Assembly (NCBI GenBank): GCA_003210075.1
Contig: QCNR01000001.1
Coordinates: 1 to 64,000, forward strand
Source of the DNA: Pelagibacteraceae bacterium AG-426-G09
Lineage (GTDB): Bacteria > Pseudomonadota > Alphaproteobacteria > Pelagibacterales > Pelagibacteraceae
DNA length: 64,000 nucleotides
Direction: 5' to 3'
The notes beneath the pieces are model-generated. The model did no database searches and was not told where the DNA came from. It saw nothing but the letters and a program-made list of their open reading frames with translations. Below, one piece after another: positions 18,354-27,392 of the stretch. Every line of letters starts with the position of its first letter. Positions within the stretch are counted from its first letter, which is position 1. Both the position numbers and the translations under genes were made by a program.

Positions 18354-20913
18354 GTTTTATTTAGTTTATCTGATTATTTCTCTGTTATTTTTATTTAGTT
18401 TGAATCGGGTTTTAGCTAAAGACTTAGTAATAGATGCTGAGGTCTTGGATATTAAAGACAAAGGAGAAATAATAAAAGCATCTGGATCAATAAGTATAAA
18501 AGATGGGAATAAAATTCAAATTACAGGAAATGAAGCAACGTATGATAAAATAAACAATATTGTTGAAATTACTGGAAATGTATTTTTTTATGATAAAATT
18601 AGAAATTATCAAGCAGCAAGTAATAAAATTATTTTTAATAGAGATATAAATTTAATATCTTCCTTTGGAAAAACTAAAATTACATTCCTGAATGAAAATT
18701 TAGATACAATTCTAGATGTAAACGGTAAAAATTCTTTTTTTGATCAAAATAAAAAAATACTAGAAATTAAAGAAAATGTTTCGATGAATGACTATCAAAA
18801 TAATACTATAATTTATTCCGAACATATAGTTTATAACAACCAAGAAGAAATAATTAAAAGCTTAGGTAATACAAAAATAAATTACAATAATAATTATTTA
18901 ATACAAACTAAAGATATATCATTTGAGAAAAATCAGAGTAAGTTTTTTTCTGATAAAGAGACTACAATTACGGACAACGAAAATAACAAATTTTTTCTAT
19001 CAAGTTTTTATTTTGATATAAAAGAAAAAATTCTTAAAGCCCAGTATTTAAAACTTAAGGATACTGAAAAAAATGAACTTGAATTGAAAAATGGATATGT
19101 TGATCTTAAAACCAATGAACTTATTGGATCAGATTTTAATTTTATATTTAATAAAGAGACTTTCGGAAATTCAGATAATGATCCCAGACTCGTTGGAAGA
19201 TATATAATTACAAACAAATCAAAAACCTCTATGAAAAAAAGTAGTTTCACTACTTGCAAAAATATAAAAGGTAAATGTCCAGCTTGGTCCATCTCAGCTG
19301 AAGAAGTTAATCATTTAAAAGAAAAAAAGCGAATAGAATATAAAAATACATGGTTAAAAATTTATGATGTACCCGTAGCTTATTTTCCTTACTTTTTTCA
19401 TCCAGATCCTGAAGTTGAAAGGCAGTCAGGATTTCTTTTTCCACAATTTATAAACAGTAGTAATCTTGGATTTTCAACTCAACTTCCATATTTTAAAGTT
19501 ATTGATAAAGATAAAGATATGACGATATCTCCAAGATTATACAATAATAATAATTTATTTGTACAAACTGAGTATAGACAAGCTTTTAAAGACTCGAGCC
19601 TCATAACAGATTTTAGTTATAATAAAAAAAGTGGCACAAATTTACATTTTTTTAGTAAATTGAGGGGTGATTTCGATGACTCATTCTATGAAATGAAGAT
19701 AGAAACAGTTTCAAATAAAGATTATTTAAAGAAATATCAAATTACATCGCCTCTAATAAAAAACAATAGTGTTCTTAACTCATCATTTATTATTGAAACA
19801 TATAATGATGAATACAATTTTTCGTCTTCAATTGACATAATCGAGGATTTAGCAAAGAGCAATAGCGATAAATATGAATATATATTTCCAAATTATAAAT
19901 TTAGTAAAGAAATTGGTTTGAAAAACAATTTCTTTAATTCTCTAAATTTTAATTCTAGTGGTACCTACAGAAAATTTAATACTAATGTTGACGAAGGAGA
20001 CTTAATAAATGACATTATACTAAATTCTAATAATCAAAATCAATTTAGTAATTTCCAAACAGACTTAAATTTTTTACTAAAAAATACTAATACATATGGT
20101 GATAAATCCAGTACATACAAAGAGGATAAAGATAGTAAATTATTTGGAAGCGTAATAATGAATCTTGAATATCCATTAATCAAAAATAATAATATTAGTA
20201 AAAGCTTTCTTACTCCTATGGCATCTTTGAGATTTAGCCCTAACAAGGGGTTAAACTTAAAAAATGAGAATAAAAACATACTTAATTTTCAAGATTTGTT
20301 TATAATTGATCGAATTGGTAAAAATACCGTCGAGTCGGGGACATCGGCCACAGTTGGGCTAGAATATAAAAAAATAGATAATTTAAAAAATGACAAATTG
20401 AGATTTGGGTTAGCTGTAAATTTAAGAAATAATAAAGATGATGACTTACCAATTAGCTCATCTCTAGGTGAAAAAACATCGGATTTAATAGGGTACTCAG
20501 GATTAAATATAACCGAAAACTTTACTTTAAATTATAATTTTTCATTAGATCAAAATTTGAAAGAAACCAACTACAGCTTAGTATCTGCAATTTACAATAA
20601 TAATAGTTTTAAAACATCATTTGAATACATGGAAAAAAGTAATCACGTTGGTGATGAAAGCTATTTAAATAATTTTACCGAACTTCAAATTGATAAATCA
20701 AATTCAATTGCTTTTGAAACAAACAAAAACTTAGATAAAAATTTAACTAATTATTATAATTTAATATACCAATATAAGAATGACTGTTTAAAAGCGTCTG
20801 TAGTATATAACAAGCAATTTTATCAGGAAGACTCAATTAATTCAGGTAAAAATATTTTCTTTAAAATCTCATTTATACCATTTGGAGATATAAATACGCC
20901 CAATCTTAAATGA
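18343..20913 (+). CDS. lptD: LPS assembly outer membrane protein LptD
   Basis: LptD is the outer membrane beta-barrel that inserts LPS into the outer leaflet. It has a signal peptide (about 1-26, ending FSLNRVLA). An OstA/LptA-like beta-jellyroll follows (about 27-260, with repeated strand motifs such as KASGSISIKDGNKIQITGNEATY). The barrel domain has the typical WLKIYDVPVAYFPYFFHPDP and RQSGFLFPQF motifs. Cysteines in the CKNIKGKCPAW segment could form disulfides, as in other LptD proteins. It is 856 aa and intact, and overlaps the next gene by 4 bases. Confidence 0.92.
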   Translation: MKNKFYLVYLIISLLFLFSLNRVLAKDLVIDAEVLDIKDKGEIIKASGSISIKDGNKIQITGNEATYDKINNIVEITGNVFFYDKIRNYQAASNKIIFNRDINLISSFGKTKITFLNENLDTILDVNGKNSFFDQNKKILEIKENVSMNDYQNNTIIYSEHIVYNNQEEIIKSLGNTKINYNNNYLIQTKDISFEKNQSKFFSDKETTITDNENNKFFLSSFYFDIKEKILKAQYLKLKDTEKNELELKNGYVDLKTNELIGSDFNFIFNKETFGNSDNDPRLVGRYIITNKSKTSMKKSSFTTCKNIKGKCPAWSISAEEVNHLKEKKRIEYKNTWLKIYDVPVAYFPYFFHPDPEVERQSGFLFPQFINSSNLGFSTQLPYFKVIDKDKDMTISPRLYNNNNLFVQTEYRQAFKDSSLITDFSYNKKSGTNLHFFSKLRGDFDDSFYEMKIETVSNKDYLKKYQITSPLIKNNSVLNSSFIIETYNDEYNFSSSIDIIEDLAKSNSDKYEYIFPNYKFSKEIGLKNNFFNSLNFNSSGTYRKFNTNVDEGDLINDIILNSNNQNQFSNFQTDLNFLLKNTNTYGDKSSTYKEDKDSKLFGSVIMNLEYPLIKNNNISKSFLTPMASLRFSPNKGLNLKNENKNILNFQDLFIIDRIGKNTVESGTSATVGLEYKKIDNLKNDKLRFGLAVNLRNNKDDDLPISSSLGEKTSDLIGYSGLNITENFTLNYNFSLDQNLKETNYSLVSAIYNNNSFKTSFEYMEKSNHVGDESYLNNFTELQIDKSNSIAFETNKNLDKNLTNYYNLIYQYKNDCLKASVVYNKQFYQEDSINSGKNIFFKISFIPFGDINTPNLK

Positions 20914-21836
20914 TAAATAAAATTATTAAAAATCTATTTCTGATTTTGTTTTTTTTAAATTTATCTACTTATTTTGCTTTTTCAAAAACTAATACATCAA
21001 TACTAATAAAAATAAACAATGAAATTATAACTAGTATTGATTTAGAAAATGAAAAGCAATTTTTACTTTTTTTAAATCCTAACCTGAAAAATTTATCTAA
21101 CAGTCAAATTGAAAAAATCTCTGAAAACTCTCTAGTGAATAGAAAAATAAAGGAAATAGAACTTATAAAATATTTTGATATTAACAAAGATAATTTTGGA
21201 GAAGTTTACTCTGAGAACTTTATAACTAATTCAAATTTTAAAAATAAAGAAATATTTTTATCAAAGCTACAAGAATATAACTTAAATTATAAATATTTTA
21301 TAAGAAACATAGGTATAGATAACCTGTGGAAAGAATTTATATTTAATAAATTTAAATCTAAAATAAAGGTCGATACAGAAAGTTTAATAAAACAAATACA
21401 AAATCAAAAAAATGAGATAGAGGAATTAAATCTTAGCGAAATTTTATTTAGTAGCCAAAGCAATATGTCTATAGAAGAAATATCAAAGAAAATTTATCAA
21501 GAAATTGATAAATCGGGTTTTGAGGCTGCAGCCAGCATATTTAGCATTTCAGATAGTAAAAATTTTGGAGGAAAAATAGGTTGGGTTAAGTCAAGCCAAA
21601 TATCTCAAAATATCTATTCAATAATCAAAAATGAAATGACAATAACAAAACCAATTAAAACTAAAAGTGGATATTTAATTTTAAAGATAAATGATAGAAG
21701 AAAAGTTAATGAACAAATTAATATGGAAGAGGAATTAAAAAAATTAGTTAATATTGAAACAAATAACGAATTGAATAAATTAGGTTTTATTTACTTTAAC
21801 AAAATTAAAAAGAGGACTTTTATAAGTGAAAATTAA
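20910..21836 (+). CDS. SurA-like periplasmic peptidyl-prolyl isomerase/chaperone
   Basis: This secreted protein of 308 aa has a signal peptide (about 1-26, FLNLSTYFAFS). A SurA N-terminal-like helical domain follows (KINNEIITSIDLENEKQFLLF), then one parvulin (PpiC-type) domain (LSEILFSSQ...GGKIGWVKSSQIS...PIKTKSGYLILKI). Its place between lptD and pdxA matches surA in many proteobacteria and suggests a role in folding LptD and other porins. E. coli SurA has two parvulin domains, while this one has one, as is usual in alphaproteobacteria. Confidence 0.85.
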   Translation: MINKIIKNLFLILFFLNLSTYFAFSKTNTSILIKINNEIITSIDLENEKQFLLFLNPNLKNLSNSQIEKISENSLVNRKIKEIELIKYFDINKDNFGEVYSENFITNSNFKNKEIFLSKLQEYNLNYKYFIRNIGIDNLWKEFIFNKFKSKIKVDTESLIKQIQNQKNEIEELNLSEILFSSQSNMSIEEISKKIYQEIDKSGFEAAASIFSISDSKNFGGKIGWVKSSQISQNIYSIIKNEMTITKPIKTKSGYLILKINDRRKVNEQINMEEELKKLVNIETNNELNKLGFIYFNKIKKRTFISEN

Positions 21837-22815
21837 AAAACCTATTATAATTGTTTTGGGGGAACCAAATAGTATTTTTACTGAAATACTATCTAAAGTA
21901 TTAAACAAAAAATCGATAAAAAAAAAAATTAATTATCCAATAATATTAATTGGATCTCAAAAGCTGCTTAGAACTCAACTAAAAAAATTAAAAAAAAATT
22001 TATTTTTTGAAACAATAGAAGAAAAGAATTTAAACTTTAGTAAATTAAAAAAAAAAATTTATTTAATAGATGTTCATTATAAATTTAAAAAGGCATTTGA
22101 AAAAATATCTTTTAAATCAAAAAGTTATTTATCTAATTGTTTTAAAAAAGGATTAAAAATAATTAACTCGAACTCTGCTGATATTTTTATAAATGGACCA
22201 ATTTCTAAAAAGTTTTTTTTACAAAATAAGTATCCTGGAATTACCGAATATATCTATTTCAAATCTAAGAAAAAAATTTCAAAAAATCCCGTTATGTTGA
22301 TTTATAATAAAAAATTATCAGTCTCCCCTATTACAACACATATTGATTTAAAGTCTGTTTCAAAAAAAATTAATAGAAAAATCATTGTAAATAATATTAT
22401 AAATATACATTATTTTTATAAAAAAATTTTAAAAATCAATCCTAAAATTGCTATTCTTGGGATAAATCCTCACTGTGAATCAAAATCAAATTTTAATGAA
22501 GAGTTAAAAATTATTAAACCAGCTATAAATGATTTAAAAAAGATGAAAATTAATATAAAAGGACCTTTTCCAGCAGATACATTTTTCTTAAAAAAAAATA
22601 TTAGTCTTTTTACCTCTGTAATAGGCATGTACCATGATCAAGTTCTTACACCTTTTAAAACACTTTTTGAGTTTGATGCCTCTAATATAACTTTAGGTCT
22701 ACCTTTTTTAAGAATGTCAGTTGATCATGGACCTAATGAGGATATGATTGGAAAAAATAAATCTAATACAAAATCTTTAGAAAATATTTTTTCATTAATA
22801 AGCTCCTTTAAATGA
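21826..22815 (+). CDS. pdxA: 4-hydroxythreonine-4-phosphate dehydrogenase
   Basis: PdxA oxidises 4-phosphohydroxy-L-threonine in the DXP-dependent pathway to pyridoxal phosphate. Family motifs are VLGEPNSI at the start, NGPISKKFF, GITEYIYF, the metal-binding TTHIDLK and the C-terminal GMYHDQVLTPFKTLFEFDASNITLGLPFLR with SVDHG. It starts with GTG at 21826, preceded by an AGAGGA ribosome-binding site. It overlaps surA by 11 bases and rsmA by 4. Length is 329 aa, as usual. Confidence 0.93.
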   Translation: MKIKKPIIIVLGEPNSIFTEILSKVLNKKSIKKKINYPIILIGSQKLLRTQLKKLKKNLFFETIEEKNLNFSKLKKKIYLIDVHYKFKKAFEKISFKSKSYLSNCFKKGLKIINSNSADIFINGPISKKFFLQNKYPGITEYIYFKSKKKISKNPVMLIYNKKLSVSPITTHIDLKSVSKKINRKIIVNNIINIHYFYKKILKINPKIAILGINPHCESKSNFNEELKIIKPAINDLKKMKINIKGPFPADTFFLKKNISLFTSVIGMYHDQVLTPFKTLFEFDASNITLGLPFLRMSVDHGPNEDMIGKNKSNTKSLENIFSLISSFK

Positions 22816-23603
22816 ACATTGTTCCAAAAAAAAGTCTTGGGCAAAATTTTCTTTTGAACGAGCAAATAATTAAACAAATTGTAGATTTAGGTAAAATTAC
22901 AAATGATAGCATTGTTATGGAAATTGGCCCTGGTACTGGTAATTTAACAAAAGAAATTTTGAAAAAAAAACCTAATAAATTTATAGCAATTGAAAAAGAT
23001 AAAATTTTATTTAGCAAACTTAAAAATGAATTTAACTTAAATGTAGAACTATTAAACCAGGATGTACTTAAATTTAATTGGGAAAATTTTAAAAATCAAA
23101 ATATTATTTTATTTGGAAATTTACCTTATAATATATCATCAAAACTACTTATAGATTGGGTAAGATTAAGTAATTTAAATTGTATATTTAGTAAACTAAT
23201 TCTAATGTTTCAAAAAGAGGTTGCTGATCGAATAGTAGCTGATGTAAATTCAAAAAAATATGGAAGATTGACTATATTAACTGAATGGAAGTTAGAGGCT
23301 AAAAAAGTAATGGATATTGATCCAGAAAATTTTTTCCCAAAACCAAAAGTTAAAAGCTCACTAGTTTATTTTAAACCTAAGAGGGAATTTTTTAATTTCA
23401 AAAATTCGAGAAACTTAGAAAAGGTTACTGATATTTTTTTTCAAAATAGACGCAAAATGATAAAAAAACCTTTAAACATTTTGTTCAAAGACTCTGAGAG
23501 AATTATACAAAAGTTAAAATTGAACAATAGCCATCGTCCTCAAAATCTTGATTCATTGACTTTTTTTAAAATTTCTAAAGAATACGAAGATAGAATTAAT
23601 TAA
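22812..23603 (+). CDS. rsmA: 16S rRNA dimethyladenosine transferase RsmA/KsgA
   Basis: The enzyme dimethylates two adjacent adenines near the 3' end of 16S rRNA. The characteristic N-terminal KKSLGQNFLLNEQIIKQI and the SAM-binding MEIGPGTGNLTKEIL are present, with catalytic FGNLPYNISSKLL. At 263 aa it is complete. Its stop codon shares a TTAA with the stop of the convergent gmk gene. Confidence 0.96.
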   Translation: MNIVPKKSLGQNFLLNEQIIKQIVDLGKITNDSIVMEIGPGTGNLTKEILKKKPNKFIAIEKDKILFSKLKNEFNLNVELLNQDVLKFNWENFKNQNIILFGNLPYNISSKLLIDWVRLSNLNCIFSKLILMFQKEVADRIVADVNSKKYGRLTILTEWKLEAKKVMDIDPENFFPKPKVKSSLVYFKPKREFFNFKNSRNLEKVTDIFFQNRRKMIKKPLNILFKDSERIIQKLKLNNSHRPQNLDSLTFFKISKEYEDRIN

Positions 23604-24214
23604 ATTAATTTTTTTATATGGTTTTGAATTTTTGACTTATCGTATTTAGTTTTATCCTCTAAAAAACCAACAATTTCTCTATAACATTCATTCAAATCTT
23701 CATTTATTACAACAAAATCATAATCTACCCAATGTAAAACATCTTTATCGAATTGATTCATTCTCATTTGAATAATATCATCTTTGCTTTCTCCTCTTGA
23801 AATAAGTCTTTGTAACAAAACTTCCTTAGAAGGTGGTAAAATAAAAAAAGTAATTAAATTAAAATTTAAAGTTTGTCTTTTTATCTGTTGAGCTCCTTGC
23901 CAGTCTATGTCAAATAAAACGTTATATCCTTGTTTTAAACTTTTAAACACTTGTTCTTTTGTAGATCCATATAAATTTTGAAAAACTTCTGCATATTCTA
24001 AAAATGATTCTTGATCTATAAGGCTTTGAAAATTTTTTTTAGATATAAAAAAATAATCTTCTCCATCAACCTCGTTTAACCTTGGTTCTCTTGTTGTATG
24101 GGAAATAGAAACTTTATATTTTTTTTCTTTTGATATTTTTTTTACTAATGTAGTTTTACCTGCTCCAGACGGTGATGATAGAATTATCATTTTGCCGTCT
24201 TTGGATGAAAACAT
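23600..24214 (-). CDS. gmk: Guanylate kinase
   Basis: Gmk phosphorylates GMP to GDP with ATP. The P-loop LSSPSGAGKTTLVK lies at the N-terminus, followed by SISHTTREPRLNEVDGEDYFF, which binds GMP, and the lid segment QRLISRGESKDD. It is 204 aa and full length. It follows acpP by five bases and so belongs to the same transcript, an uncommon partner for acpP that may be peculiar to this lineage. Confidence 0.96.
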   Translation of the reverse strand: MFSSKDGKMIILSSPSGAGKTTLVKKISKEKKYKVSISHTTREPRLNEVDGEDYFFISKKNFQSLIDQESFLEYAEVFQNLYGSTKEQVFKSLKQGYNVLFDIDWQGAQQIKRQTLNFNLITFFILPPSKEVLLQRLISRGESKDDIIQMRMNQFDKDVLHWVDYDFVVINEDLNECYREIVGFLEDKTKYDKSKIQNHIKKLI

Positions 24215-24219
24215 TAATT

Positions 24220-24459
24220 CTAATTTGCTTTGCTCTCTATAAATTTAATTGCATCACCAACAGTTAAAATTTTTTCTGCTTCACTGTCAGAAATTTCAGA
24301 ACCAAACTCTTCTTCAAAAGCCATTACTAACTCGACAGTATCTAAGCTATCTGCACCTAGATCGTCAATAAAACTTGATTCTTCAGTAACTTTTGCTTCA
24401 TCTATTCCTAAATGGTCTGCTACAATTTTTTTTACTTTACTTGAAACATCATCTGCCAT
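24220..24459 (-). CDS. acpP: Acyl carrier protein
   Basis: This small acidic protein of 79 aa carries growing acyl chains. Ser38 in [11 protein letters not shown] is the phosphopantetheine attachment site. The sequence is very acidic with four predicted helices, as expected. It has its own promoter (24481-24508) and an AAGGAAAA ribosome-binding region before the ATG, so it can be expressed more strongly than fabG and fabD upstream. Confidence 0.98.
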   Translation of the reverse strand: MADDVSSKVKKIVADHLGIDEAKVTEESSFIDDLGADSLDTVELVMAFEEEFGSEISDSEAEKILTVGDAIKFIESKAN

Positions 24460-24480
24460 GGTATTTTTCCTTTTTTTACG

Positions 24481-24508
24481 TTAATAGTTGTTTACATATA
24501 TTTGTCAA
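24481..24508 (-). promoter_or_regulatory. Sigma-70-type promoter of acpP overlapping the fabG stop codon
   Basis: On the minus strand a perfect TTGACA (24503-24508) and TATTAA (24481-24486) are 16 bases apart. The TGA within TTGACA is the fabG stop codon (24505-24507). Transcription would start near 24474, giving a leader of about 15 bases with an AAGGAAAA ribosome-binding site. This is the best consensus promoter I saw in the window. Confidence 0.6.
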
Positions 24509-25242
24509 CTAAAATACATCCCTCCATTAACATGGATAGTTTCTCCAGTTATATAATTTGATAAATCAGAGCACAAAAAAGCTGTACAACTAGCAATATC
24601 TTGTGGAGTTCCAAATCTATCAAGAGGTATTTTGGATTTTAGCTGATTCTTATATTCTTCATCAATCTTTTCAGTCATTGCGGTATCGATAAAACCAGGC
24701 GAAATACAATTTACTGTTATATTTTTTTTTGCATACTCTAATGAAAGACTCTTTGACATAGATGATACACCACCTTTTGATGCAGAGTAGTTGGCTTGAC
24801 CTAAGTTACCGGTGTGTCCTACAACTGAAGTTATATTAATAATTTTTCCATATTTTTTTCTTAGCATTTTTTTTATTGCAAATTTAGACAAAAGGAATGT
24901 AGAGGTTAAATTTATACTTATAACTTTATCCCACTCATCTTTATTCATTCTTATTGTTAAATTATCTTTAGTAATTCCTGCGTTATTAATTAACACATCT
25001 ATCTTGTTCTCAAATTTTGAGCTACATTTTTCTATAAAATCTTCTAATTCATTGTGATTAGAAATATCTTGTTTAATAGAAATTAAATTACTATGCTTAT
25101 TCTTTAACTCTTCTAATTTTTTTTCGTTTGTACCAGAAACAATTACTCTAGCTTTTAAAGAAATTAATGTATCAACAATTGAATATCCAATTCCACCTGT
25201 TGCTCCTGTTAATATAATATTCTTATTTTCTAAATTAATCAT
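24505..25242 (-). CDS. fabG: 3-oxoacyl-[acyl-carrier-protein] reductase
   Basis: FabG performs the first reduction of each fatty acid elongation cycle with NADPH. It has the SDR cofactor motif TGATGGIG (about 12-19), NNAG in the middle, and the catalytic Ser with YSASKGG. It is 245 aa. The start overlaps the end of fabD by 4 bases. Its position between fabD and acpP favours FabG over other SDR functions. Confidence 0.95.
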   Translation of the reverse strand: MINLENKNIILTGATGGIGYSIVDTLISLKARVIVSGTNEKKLEELKNKHSNLISIKQDISNHNELEDFIEKCSSKFENKIDVLINNAGITKDNLTIRMNKDEWDKVISINLTSTFLLSKFAIKKMLRKKYGKIINITSVVGHTGNLGQANYSASKGGVSSMSKSLSLEYAKKNITVNCISPGFIDTAMTEKIDEEYKNQLKSKIPLDRFGTPQDIASCTAFLCSDLSNYITGETIHVNGGMYFS

Positions 25243-26165
25243 ATATTTATTCCCTGAATATCCTCAAGTGTCTCAATATTCAATACTTTTACATCTTTAT
25301 TTATCCTCTTAATTAAGCCAGATAATACTTTTCCTGGACCAATTTCTATAAATGTTTTTGTTCCTTTTAAAATCATATACTCAATGCTCTCTCTCCATCG
25401 TACAGGGCTTTCAATTTGTTTAATTAGTAATTTTTTAATTTCATTAATATTTTGATATTCTTTTGCAGTTACATTTGAAACTATTTTGTATTTAGGATTT
25501 ATTAGATTTTCTTTATTAATTATATTTTCCATTTTAAGAGTAGCAGATCTCATTAACTCGCAATGAAAAGGTGCGCTTACAGGTAATTTTAAATTTTTGA
25601 TTTTTTTCTGTTTTAAAATTAAAGAAAATTTACTTAATTCTTGATTTTTTCCACTTAAAATTAGTTGACCTTTAGAATTGTCATTTGCGATATAACACTT
25701 AATATTTTCATAATTTTCATTTATAATTTTTTTAACTTCATCAGTCTCCGCCCCTAATATAGCCAACATCCCACCTTCTCCAATAGGAACTGCTGATTGC
25801 ATAGCTTCTCCTCTATTTTTTAAAAGCAATAGACCTTGTTGAAAAGTTAAAGTATTGGCAGCGGTTAAAGCAGTATACTCACCTAAAGAATGTCCAGCAA
25901 AATAATTAAATTCATTTTCAAAAAAATTTGTTTCTTTTTTTAAAATTTGGCAAATCACATATCCTATTAAGTATATTGAGGGCTGAGTATATGTGGTAAG
26001 ATTTAATTTTTCCTGTGGTCCGTTTAAGATTAAGTCTGATATATTGTATCCCAAAGTTTGGTTAGCAGTCTCAAATATTTCTTTTAAATAATCAAATTTA
26101 TTATACAAATCTGATCCCATACCAACTTTTTGAGATCCTTGACCTGGGAAAACTATTGAAATCAT
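25239..26165 (-). CDS. fabD: Malonyl-CoA:ACP transacylase
   Basis: FabD loads malonyl groups onto ACP. The nucleophile Ser93 sits in GHSLGEY, the N-terminal FPGQGSQKVGMG is typical, and the catalytic His is in the PVSAPFHCELM segment. It is 308 aa and full length. It is divergent from rpsF, with 71 bases between the starts, and heads a fabD-fabG-(acpP-gmk) group. Confidence 0.95.
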   Translation of the reverse strand: MISIVFPGQGSQKVGMGSDLYNKFDYLKEIFETANQTLGYNISDLILNGPQEKLNLTTYTQPSIYLIGYVICQILKKETNFFENEFNYFAGHSLGEYTALTAANTLTFQQGLLLLKNRGEAMQSAVPIGEGGMLAILGAETDEVKKIINENYENIKCYIANDNSKGQLILSGKNQELSKFSLILKQKKIKNLKLPVSAPFHCELMRSATLKMENIINKENLINPKYKIVSNVTAKEYQNINEIKKLLIKQIESPVRWRESIEYMILKGTKTFIEIGPGKVLSGLIKRINKDVKVLNIETLEDIQGINI

Positions 26166-26205
26166 TATATATTTAAATATTTTTTTTATGTTGTAATTAA
26201 AAATT

Positions 26206-26211
26206 TATAAT
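26206..26211 (+). promoter_or_regulatory. Candidate -10 element of the rpsF operon
   Basis: A perfect TATAAT lies 25 bases before the rpsF ATG at 26237. I see no good -35 hexamer at 16-18 bases upstream, because the region is T-rich. AT content makes such hexamers common, so this rests mainly on position. Confidence 0.3.
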
Positions 26212-26236
26212 AGTATATCCTGCTTTTTTTTAAACT

Positions 26237-26590
26237 ATGAATTTTTACGAACATACAATAATAGCAAGACAAGATGTAAGTCCCTCTCAATTAAAACAAG
26301 TTGAGGAAAAATATAAAAAAATAATTGAAAATAATGATGGTAATTTATTAAAGACAGAAAAATGGGGATTAATGAACCTCTCTTACTTAATTAAAAAAAA
26401 TAAAAAAGGGAATTATATTCACTTTAAAATTGAAGGTAATGGTAAAACTATTTCAGAATTAGAAAAATATGAAAAAATTGACAAAAACCTTCTAAGGTAT
26501 CTTACAATTAAAGTAAAAAAGATTGATTTAGAAACTAATTATTTTGAAAAAAGCAAAGAGGAAAAAGATAAAAAACAAGATTTAGACTAA
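26237..26590 (+). CDS. rpsF: 30S ribosomal protein S6
   Basis: S6 binds the central domain of 16S rRNA together with S18. The start ([25 protein letters not shown]) and the RNA-binding middle ([15 protein letters not shown]) are typical, with a charged Lys/Glu tail. It is 117 aa. It is first in the rpsF-rpsR-rplI run and two bases before rpsR. The leader is too short to hold the known S6:S18-binding rpsF leader RNA. Confidence 0.96.
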   Translation: MNFYEHTIIARQDVSPSQLKQVEEKYKKIIENNDGNLLKTEKWGLMNLSYLIKKNKKGNYIHFKIEGNGKTISELEKYEKIDKNLLRYLTIKVKKIDLETNYFEKSKEEKDKKQDLD

Positions 26591-26592
26591 AA

Positions 26593-26862
26593 ATGAAACA
26601 TAAAAAATTTAAAAAAAGTTCGGGTCAAAGTAATTTTGCAAAATTAAGTATCTTTCAAAATCAAAAGTTCAAATTTAAAAAGAAATGCCCACTTTCTGGA
26701 AAAGGAGCGCCTAAAATTGATTATAAAAATATTAGACTTTTAAAAAAATACACTTCTGAAAATGGAAAAATATTACCATCTAGAATTACATCTGTTAGTT
26801 TAAAAAAACAGAGAGAATTATCTTTATCAGTTAAAAGAGCAAGAAATTTAGCATTAATTTAA
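26593..26862 (+). CDS. rpsR: 30S ribosomal protein S18
   Basis: S18 pairs with S6 on the small subunit platform. The sequence has the expected [29 protein letters not shown]-type core (shown here in part, residues about 29-57) and [20 protein letters not shown]. It is 89 aa with a Lys-rich N-terminal extension. It lies between rpsF and rplI with gaps of two and three bases. Confidence 0.97.
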   Translation: MKHKKFKKSSGQSNFAKLSIFQNQKFKFKKKCPLSGKGAPKIDYKNIRLLKKYTSENGKILPSRITSVSLKKQRELSLSVKRARNLALI

Positions 26863-26865
26863 TTT

Positions 26866-27324
26866 ATGAAAATTGTTTTATTAGAAAATTTAAAGAAATT
26901 AGGAAATATAGGTGAAATAATTAATGTTAAAAGAGGTTATGCAAGAAATTTTTTAATCCCGCAAAAAAAAGCTCTATTTGCCTCAGACAAGAATATAAAA
27001 GAAGTTGAGAAAATCAAAACCGATTTGAACAAAAAAGATCAAGAAAAGAAAAAATTAGCAAAAGAGATAGCTGAAAAGCTAAAAAATAAATCTTACGAAA
27101 TAAAAAAACTTGTTACTGAGAACAATGAATTATATGGTTCAGTAAAACCTTCGGAAATTTCAAAAATTATCAAAGAAAATGAGAATGTTGAAATAAGTTC
27201 ATCAATAATTCAACCTATTACAGAAATTAAATCGATTGGCGATTTTAAAGTACTATTAAGTTTGCACTCAGAAATAGAGGTGATCATTAAAATTAAAGTA
27301 AAACCTGAAGAACTAGTAAAATAG
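26866..27324 (+). CDS. rplI: 50S ribosomal protein L9
   Basis: L9 is the elongated protein beside the L1 stalk. The N-terminal domain (KIVLLENLKKLGNIGEIINV and KRGYARNFLIPQKKALFA) binds 23S rRNA and is followed by a long charged helix (about 45-75). The C-terminal domain contains LYGSVKPSEISKII. It is 152 aa and complete. An inverted repeat lies in the 68 bases before dnaB. Confidence 0.97.
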   Translation: MKIVLLENLKKLGNIGEIINVKRGYARNFLIPQKKALFASDKNIKEVEKIKTDLNKKDQEKKKLAKEIAEKLKNKSYEIKKLVTENNELYGSVKPSEISKIIKENENVEISSSIIQPITEIKSIGDFKVLLSLHSEIEVIIKIKVKPEELVK

Positions 27325-27358
27325 TTATACATTTTTTTCCCCATAGTGAATAATGGTT

Positions 27359-27386
27359 GTAGAGTTTAATTATATAATTAATCTAC
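27359..27386. repeat. Inverted repeat between rplI and dnaB
   Basis: The arms GTAGA (27359-27363) and TCTAC (27382-27386) enclose the 16-base perfect palindrome TTAATTATATAATTAA (27366-27381), with two unpaired bases (GT) on the left. It ends six bases before the dnaB start. No T-run follows it, so it is not a standard terminator. It could be an operator or an RNA hairpin near the dnaB start. Confidence 0.4.
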
Positions 27387-27392
27387 ATAAAA

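Noticed and set aside
23590-23625. Bidirectional terminator at the rsmA/gmk junction
   Set aside because: There is only a weak A/T pairing within the overlapping stop codons and no GC stem, so it cannot be told from background.
26166-26236. S6:S18-binding leader RNA before rpsF
   Set aside because: The 71-base gap with fabD is T- and A-rich and shows no stem with the CCG loop of that motif. With a -10 at 26206 the leader would be too short.
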